From positions 1 to 5,418 of the forward strand of contig WFTU01000261.1 in NCBI GenBank assembly GCA_015485375.1: a stretch of 5,418 bases of DNA. The letters are read 5' to 3'. Numbering within the stretch: position 1 is the stretch's first letter; each line of letters begins with the position of its first letter. The translations under genes and the position numbers were made by a program. Under the pieces are notes generated by a model that saw only the letters and a list, made by a program, of their open reading frames with translations, searched no databases and was not told the origin of the DNA. This document shows positions 1 through 5,418 of the stretch, piece after piece. Origin of the DNA: Paracoccaceae bacterium (GTDB lineage Bacteria > Pseudomonadota > Alphaproteobacteria > Rhodobacterales > Rhodobacteraceae).

Positions 1-1339
<1,339 letters not shown>

Positions 1340-1345
1340 GATATT

Positions 1346-1350
1346 CTCCT
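1346..1350 (-). promoter_or_regulatory. Ribosome-binding site of glmS
   Basis: AGGAG on the minus strand, 6 nt before the ATG that gives Met-Cys-Gly. It confirms the start codon chosen from the obligatory N-terminal cysteine. Confidence 0.88.
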
Positions 1351-1401
1351 GCCGTCGGGTTTTTGCCTCTGCTTGAGGTCTACTTTGGCGGGGTGGTGGG
1401 G

Positions 1402-1425
1402 TTCAACGGTTAATATCCGGTTGAA
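1402..1425 (-). other. Possible hairpin in the glmS leader
   Basis: On the minus strand TTCAA and TTGAA arms enclose CGG and CCG around an AT-only loop (ATATTAA). This gives about 8 base pairs with one bulged C. It would lie in the 5' leader about 65-85 nt before the glmS start. No U-run follows, so it is not an intrinsic terminator. It resembles no riboswitch I know; in particular it is not the Gram-positive glmS ribozyme. It could be chance. Confidence 0.3.
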
Positions 1426-1439
1426 ACAGATTTGAAACA
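1421..1439. repeat. Tandem 8-bp direct repeat with 11-bp period
   Basis: On the plus strand TTGAAACA occurs at 1421-1428 and again at 1432-1439, separated by GAT. An 11-bp period puts both copies on the same face of the helix, as in sites for tandem-binding regulators. A partial third copy (TTGAAAA) is at 1468-1474, out of phase. The function is unknown and chance is possible. Confidence 0.4.
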
Positions 1440-1472
1440 TGCCGTGAGGGGGGGTAGTCCGAAGCGTTTGAA

Positions 1473-1496
1473 AACCACTAAACCGGTTTAGTGGTT
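1473..1496. promoter_or_regulatory. LacI/GalR-family-type operator, downstream copy (24-bp perfect palindrome)
   Basis: This is a perfect 24-bp palindrome with core CTAAACCGGTTTAG centred between 1484 and 1485. The central CG flanked by A/T-rich half-sites is typical of operators bound by LacI/GalR-family repressors. The same 17-bp string, CTAAACCGGTTTAGTGG, recurs at the second site, centre-to-centre 111 bp away. No LacI-family gene is in the window, so the regulator must be encoded elsewhere. The copy lies in the presumed glmS leader, about 145 bp before the start codon. The palindrome is directly visible; the family assignment is inferred from motif style only. Confidence 0.72.
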
Positions 1497-1541
1497 GTGT
1501 TTCGGGACAGGAATGGCTGCTGTATTTGATGGAGATGCGAA

Positions 1542-1558
1542 AATTATATGTTATAATT
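1542..1558. repeat. 17-bp perfect AT-rich inverted repeat at the candidate -10 region
   Basis: AATTATA and TATAATT arms flank a TGT spacer. The repeat places a TATAAT on each strand (1543-1548 minus, 1552-1557 plus) and lies near the middle of the interval between the two LacI-type operators. It may be a regulator site overlapping the promoter or just the AT-rich melting region. No gene lies downstream on the plus strand except the antisense of fadB. Confidence 0.45.
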
Positions 1559-1569
1559 CATATGGTTAA
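1543..1569 (-). promoter_or_regulatory. Candidate glmS promoter
   Basis: The minus strand carries a perfect TATAAT at 1548-1543. The best -35 candidate is TTAACC (1569-1564), which matches 4 of 6 consensus positions but at a short 15-bp spacing. With usual spacing the start would fall near 1536, giving a leader of about 197 nt. Support comes from the need for a promoter after the fad terminator, the local AT-richness and the operators on both sides. The weak -35 keeps confidence low; activation or another promoter nearer to glmS is possible. Confidence 0.35.
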
Positions 1570-1573
1570 GAGG

Positions 1574-1583
1574 CTATCGATAG
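1574..1583. promoter_or_regulatory. 10-bp perfect palindrome next to the upstream operator
   Basis: CTATCGATAG is a perfect palindrome ending 2 bp from the upstream LacI-type operator. It lies about 38-47 bp upstream of the inferred transcription start, where an activator or repressor could touch the weak -35. I do not recognise the motif. Confidence 0.3.
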
Positions 1584-1585
1584 AA

Positions 1586-1605
1586 CCGCTAAACCGGTTT
1601 AGTGG
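1586..1605. promoter_or_regulatory. LacI/GalR-family-type operator, upstream copy
   Basis: This 20-bp palindrome has a single mismatched pair (1588/1603) and the same core, CTAAACCGGTTTAG, centred between 1595 and 1596. It shares 17 identical bases with the site at 1473-1496. It lies 13 bp beyond the T-run of the fad operon terminator and about 60 bp upstream of the inferred glmS start point. The less perfect left arm suggests that it may be the weaker of the pair. Confidence 0.7.
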
Positions 1606-1618
1606 ATAGGAAAGGCAC

Positions 1619-1650
1619 AAAAAAACGGGCCGCGAAACCTCGCGACCCGT
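1619..1650 (-). terminator. Rho-independent terminator of the GST-fadA-fadB operon
   Basis: In the minus-strand transcript ACGGGUCGCGA pairs with UCGCGGCCCGU over 11 pairs, including one G-U wobble. The loop is GGUU and seven U residues follow. The hairpin begins 16 nt after the fadB stop codon. Read on the plus strand the wobble becomes a C-A mismatch and no T-run follows directly, so it acts in the fadB direction only. It separates fad transcription from glmS. Confidence 0.92.
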
Positions 1651-1666
1651 CGGTTTTTCCGGCGTA

Positions 1667-3868
1667 TCAGGCCGCATTGGAATCGGCACCAAACCGCCCA
1701 TAGAAGCTTTCGCCTTTTTCTGCCATCTCTCGCAGCAGGGCAGGGGCTTCGAAGCGCGCGCCGTATCTGGCTTTCAGGTCGTCGCAGATTTCGACGGCCT
1801 TTCCGGCACCCAGAATATCCAGCCAGCTGAACGGACCGCCCGACCATGGCATGAAGCCCCAGCCGAGGATTGCGCCCACGTCGCCCTCGCGGATGTCCTC
1901 CAGCACGCCTTCCTCGAGCGCGCGCACGGCCTCCAGCGTCTGGATCATGGCCAGACGGTGCTTCACATCCATGAAGTCCGGCTGATCATCCTTTGGCGGC
2001 CAGTTTTCGCGCAGACCTTCCCAGAAGCCCTGACGCTTGCCCTTTTCGTCGTAGTTGTAGAAACCGGCCTTGGACTTGCGCCCCAGACGGCCCTCGTCGA
2101 ACAGCTTGAACAGAACCTCGTCGGCGCTGTCGTCATAGGAATCACCCATGGCCGCCTTCGTCGCCTTGGCTATTTTCACACCGAGGTCGATCGAGGTCTC
2201 GTCATTGAGCTGCAACGGCCCGAGCGGGAAGCCGAGCTGCTTGGCGCCGTTCTCGATCATCGCGGGGTAAACGCCCTCGTGCACCATCCGCAGCCCCTCG
2301 TTGATGTAGGGAATGATGCAGCGGTTGGCATAGAAGAAGCGGGCATCATTGACCACGATCGGCGTTTTGCGGATCTGGCGCACGAAGTCGAGCGCCTTGG
2401 CCACAGCCCGCGGCCCGGTTTTCCTGCCCTTGATGATCTCCACCAGCAGCATTTTGTCCACGGGGCTAAAGAAGTGGATGCCGATGAAATCCTCCGCCGA
2501 GCGGCTGGCCTTGGCCAGTTCGGTGATCGGCAGGGTAGATGTATTGGTGGCAAAAATCGCCTCCTCGCCCAGTTGCGCCTCGGCACGGCGGGTAACGTCC
2601 GCCTTCACGCCGACATCCTCGAACACCGCCTCGACAACCAGGTCGGAGCCTTGCAGGGCCTCGTAATCGGTTGTGGCCAGCACACGGCCCGCGATCTCCT
2701 GCGCTTTTTCGGCCGAGACCTTCTTGCGCTGCACGCCCTTGTTGAGGATGTCCTCCACATGCGCCTTGCCCTTTTCGGCGGCTTCCAGCGTCTGGTCGAT
2801 CAGCACGACCTCGATACCGGCGCGCGCGGCGACATAGGCGATGCCCGCCCCCATCATGCCGGCGCCCAGAATGCCGAGTTTTTTCACGCTCTGGTCCGGC
2901 ACATCGGGACGCACCGCGCCTTTTTCCAGCGCCTGCTTGTTGATGAACAAAGACCGGATCATGGCCGAGGAACTCGGGTTCATCAGAACCGATGTAAACC
3001 AGCGCGCCTCGATCTTCAGGGCGGTGTCGAAATCGACCAGCGCCCCCTCATAGACCGCCGCCAGCAACGCCTTGGCCGCCGGATAGACGCCTTGCGTTTT
3101 GGCATGCACCATGGCCGAGGCCCCGACATAGGTCATGAACCCCGCAGGGGAGTAGGGCGCCCCGCCGGGCATTTTATAGCCCTTCTTGTCCCACGGTTTG
3201 ATAATGTCGTCATGGCTGGCGTTCAGAACCCAGTCCTTCGCCCGTGCCAGCAATTCATCGGCAGGCACGACCTCGTCAATCACACCGGCGGCTTTCGATT
3301 TGGCCGGCGCCAGCATTTTGCCCTCCAGCAGCAGCGGCGAGGCGGCCATGGCCCCCATCATCCGCACCAGCCGCGTGGTGCCGCCCGCGCCGGGGAAAAT
3401 CCCGACGAGGATTTCCGGCAGGCCGATCTTGGCCTTGGGATTGTCGGCGACAAAACGACGGTGACAGGCCAGCCCGATCTCCGTGCCGATGCCCGCCGAT
3501 GTCCCGGGCGAGGCCCAGGCCACAGGCTTGCCGCCCTTGTTGGTTTTCGCCTCCATGCCCGCGCGCTCGATCTTGCGCAGAACGCGATGGCCTTCCATGG
3601 TGAAATTGAACAGCCCCTCGGCAGGGTTGTCGCCCGCTTCCTCGCGGATCGCGCCCAGCACGTTCAGGTCCATCCCGCCGGCGAAATCCTTTTTCGCCGA
3701 GGTGATGATGATGCCTTTGACAGCCTCGTCCGCCAGCGCCTTGTCCATCAGGGTGTCGAGCAGCTCGAACCCTTCGCGCGACATGACGTTCATGCTCTTG
3801 CCTTCGACGTCCCATGTGATGAAGGCAACGCCGTCGGAATCCACGTTATATTTGAAATCTTCGCTCAT
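1667..3868 (-). CDS. fadB: Fatty acid oxidation complex alpha subunit: enoyl-CoA hydratase / 3-hydroxyacyl-CoA dehydrogenase
   Basis: This 733-residue cytoplasmic bifunctional enzyme hydrates trans-2-enoyl-CoA and oxidises the resulting 3-hydroxyacyl-CoA with NAD+; the length fits FadB/FadJ proteins. The N-terminal crotonase domain (about 1-200) has oxyanion-hole segments around AGGMDLN (63-69) and PGTSAGIGTE (121-130), with probable catalytic glutamates E130 and E152 (GLPE). The NAD-binding Rossmann domain starts at about 329 with LGILGAGMMGAG, has the acidic residue D359 after the second strand (VVLID), and carries the NTST motif at 442-445. The dehydrogenase catalytic pair is probably H465 (GIHFFSPV) and E477 (LLVEII). 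C-terminal 3HCDH domains follow (about 505-725), with VNDARFFYANR at 506-516 and GRLGRKSKAGFY at 593-604. The start ATG has AGGAG 7 nt upstream. fadA ends 11 bp before it and supplies the thiolase. fadJ is an equally valid symbol, because sequence alone does not fix chain-length preference or complex type. Confidence 0.95.
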   Translation of the reverse strand: MSEDFKYNVDSDGVAFITWDVEGKSMNVMSREGFELLDTLMDKALADEAVKGIIITSAKKDFAGGMDLNVLGAIREEAGDNPAEGLFNFTMEGHRVLRKIERAGMEAKTNKGGKPVAWASPGTSAGIGTEIGLACHRRFVADNPKAKIGLPEILVGIFPGAGGTTRLVRMMGAMAASPLLLEGKMLAPAKSKAAGVIDEVVPADELLARAKDWVLNASHDDIIKPWDKKGYKMPGGAPYSPAGFMTYVGASAMVHAKTQGVYPAAKALLAAVYEGALVDFDTALKIEARWFTSVLMNPSSSAMIRSLFINKQALEKGAVRPDVPDQSVKKLGILGAGMMGAGIAYVAARAGIEVVLIDQTLEAAEKGKAHVEDILNKGVQRKKVSAEKAQEIAGRVLATTDYEALQGSDLVVEAVFEDVGVKADVTRRAEAQLGEEAIFATNTSTLPITELAKASRSAEDFIGIHFFSPVDKMLLVEIIKGRKTGPRAVAKALDFVRQIRKTPIVVNDARFFYANRCIIPYINEGLRMVHEGVYPAMIENGAKQLGFPLGPLQLNDETSIDLGVKIAKATKAAMGDSYDDSADEVLFKLFDEGRLGRKSKAGFYNYDEKGKRQGFWEGLRENWPPKDDQPDFMDVKHRLAMIQTLEAVRALEEGVLEDIREGDVGAILGWGFMPWSGGPFSWLDILGAGKAVEICDDLKARYGARFEAPALLREMAEKGESFYGRFGADSNAA

Positions 3869-3875
3869 GATCCCG

Positions 3876-3879
3876 CTCC

Positions 3880-3880
<1 letters not shown>
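3876..3880 (-). promoter_or_regulatory. Ribosome-binding site of fadB, overlapping the fadA stop codon
   Basis: On the minus strand the fadA stop and the fadB Shine-Dalgarno share a base in TAAGGAG, with the fadB ATG 7 nt after AGGAG. A ribosome terminating on fadA would sit on the initiation site of fadB, which favours translational coupling and matched amounts of the two subunits. Confidence 0.85.
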
Positions 3881-5091
<1,211 letters not shown>

Positions 5092-5096
5092 CGTAT

Positions 5097-5101
5097 CCTC
5101 C
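5097..5101 (-). promoter_or_regulatory. Ribosome-binding site of fadA
   Basis: GGAGG on the minus strand, 5 nt before the ATG of the MEEAYIYDAVRSP start, which matches the usual thiolase N-terminus. It lies inside the 19-bp gap after the GST stop codon, leaving no room for a separate promoter, so fadA is read from upstream. Confidence 0.88.
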
Positions 5102-5110
5102 GTTGGAAAA

Positions 5111-5418
5111 TCAGGCCCGGTCGGCTGGCGAGCCGGGCATCATGTCATAGGGGTGTTTCCAGCCCGGTTGCGCCGCAATGCGGTCCAGCCAGGCGTCGAT
5201 ATTCGGGTAATCCTTGCGCTCGAACCCGAAGGGGTCGGGATAATAGAGATAGCCGCAACAGGCAGTATCGGCGGCCGAGATCGCATCCCCGACCAGCCAG
5301 TCACGCCCGTTGAGCGCGGTGTTCAGCGTCTGGTAAACCGGCTTCAACCGGCCGAGCATGAAATCGATGACCGGCTGCGGGCGCTTGTCCTCGGGCAGGA
5401 AATTCATCAGGAAGCGGG
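5111..5418 (-). CDS. Glutathione S-transferase family protein, C-terminal part, truncated by window edge
   Basis: The last 101 codons are visible and end in TGA. The frame stays open to the right edge (Arg-Phe-Leu before the Met at 5407), so that Met is internal and not the start. The visible part is the all-helical C-terminal GST domain. It contains GRDWLVGDAISAADTACCGY, where S-x-A-D is the N-capping box of the helix in the domain core, followed by YPNIDAWLDRIAAQPGWKHP near the end. The N-terminal thioredoxin-like domain with the glutathione-binding residues is outside the window, so class and catalytic ability cannot be judged. It is the first visible gene of the fad operon, 19 bp before fadA. 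The context suggests a role linked to acyl-CoA or detoxification metabolism, but no substrate can be named. Confidence 0.9.
   Translation of the reverse strand, partial: RFLMNFLPEDKRPQPVIDFMLGRLKPVYQTLNTALNGRDWLVGDAISAADTACCGYLYYPDPFGFERKDYPNIDAWLDRIAAQPGWKHPYDMMPGSPADRA

Larger units (their letters stand above)
1340..1666. other. Regulatory intergenic region between fadB 3' end and glmS 5' end
   Basis: This 327-bp gap has no convincing gene. Reading in the direction of transcription (minus strand) it contains the fad operon terminator, a 20-bp imperfect LacI-type palindrome, a 10-bp perfect palindrome, an AT-rich stretch with a 17-bp perfect inverted repeat and a TATAAT, a 24-bp perfect LacI-type palindrome, a tandem 8-bp repeat, a possible leader hairpin and the glmS ribosome-binding site. 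The centre (about 1540-1570) is markedly AT-rich against the GC-rich flanking genes, as expected for a promoter. The individual elements are listed separately. Confidence 0.8.

Noticed and set aside
1340..1472. glmS riboswitch/ribozyme
   Set aside because: That element is known from Gram-positive bacteria. I see neither its conserved core nor its pseudoknot arrangement here.
1513..1569. 18-codon plus-strand ORF (ATG GCT GCT ... TAA) in the intergenic gap
   Set aside because: It is very short, has only a weak upstream purine stretch and overlaps the promoter palindromes; no evidence of coding.
1473..1605. Paired palindromes as IS terminal inverted repeats or a CRISPR remnant
   Set aside because: Each copy is itself a palindrome, there is no transposase between them and no target duplication. 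Two copies without regular spacers do not make an array.
5111..5407. Start of the GST gene at the Met at 5407
   Set aside because: The frame continues upstream without a stop to the window edge. A 98-residue product would lack the whole N-terminal thioredoxin-like domain, so the Met is internal.

Overview
The window looks like chromosomal DNA of a high-GC alphaproteobacterium, most likely of the Rhodobacteraceae (Roseobacter-type). I judge this from recalled protein resemblance, the high-GC codon usage and the compact GST-fadA-fadB order; no database search was possible. All four genes lie on the minus strand, so transcription runs from high to low coordinates.

Right part (5418 to 1667): the 3' end of a glutathione S-transferase-family gene is followed after 19 bp by a 403-residue thiolase (fadA) and, after 11 bp, by a 733-residue enoyl-CoA hydratase/3-hydroxyacyl-CoA dehydrogenase (fadB). 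The tight spacing and good ribosome-binding sites point to one operon. FadA and FadB together carry the last three reactions of the beta-oxidation cycle (hydration, NAD-dependent dehydrogenation, thiolysis) and should form a trifunctional complex. Gene order and active-site spacing resemble the mycobacterial fadA-fadB type more than E. coli fadBA. The unit ends in a strong intrinsic terminator at 1619-1650.

Left part (1339 to 1): the first 446 codons of glmS, the glutamine:fructose-6-phosphate aminotransferase that feeds UDP-GlcNAc, peptidoglycan and lipopolysaccharide synthesis. The gene runs off the left edge in an open frame.

The 327-bp gap between fadB and glmS (1340-1666) is the most unusual part. 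It holds two near-identical CG-centred palindromes of LacI/GalR-family operator type, with centres 111 bp apart. Between them lie a candidate promoter with a perfect TATAAT and two further perfect palindromes. If that promoter is real, the operators sit near -60 and +52, which closely matches the DNA-looping layout of the E. coli gal operon. This suggests that glmS is controlled by an unidentified LacI-family regulator encoded elsewhere. The operators are directly visible; the promoter, the loop and the regulator are inference. I see no mobile element, CRISPR array, tRNA or rRNA.
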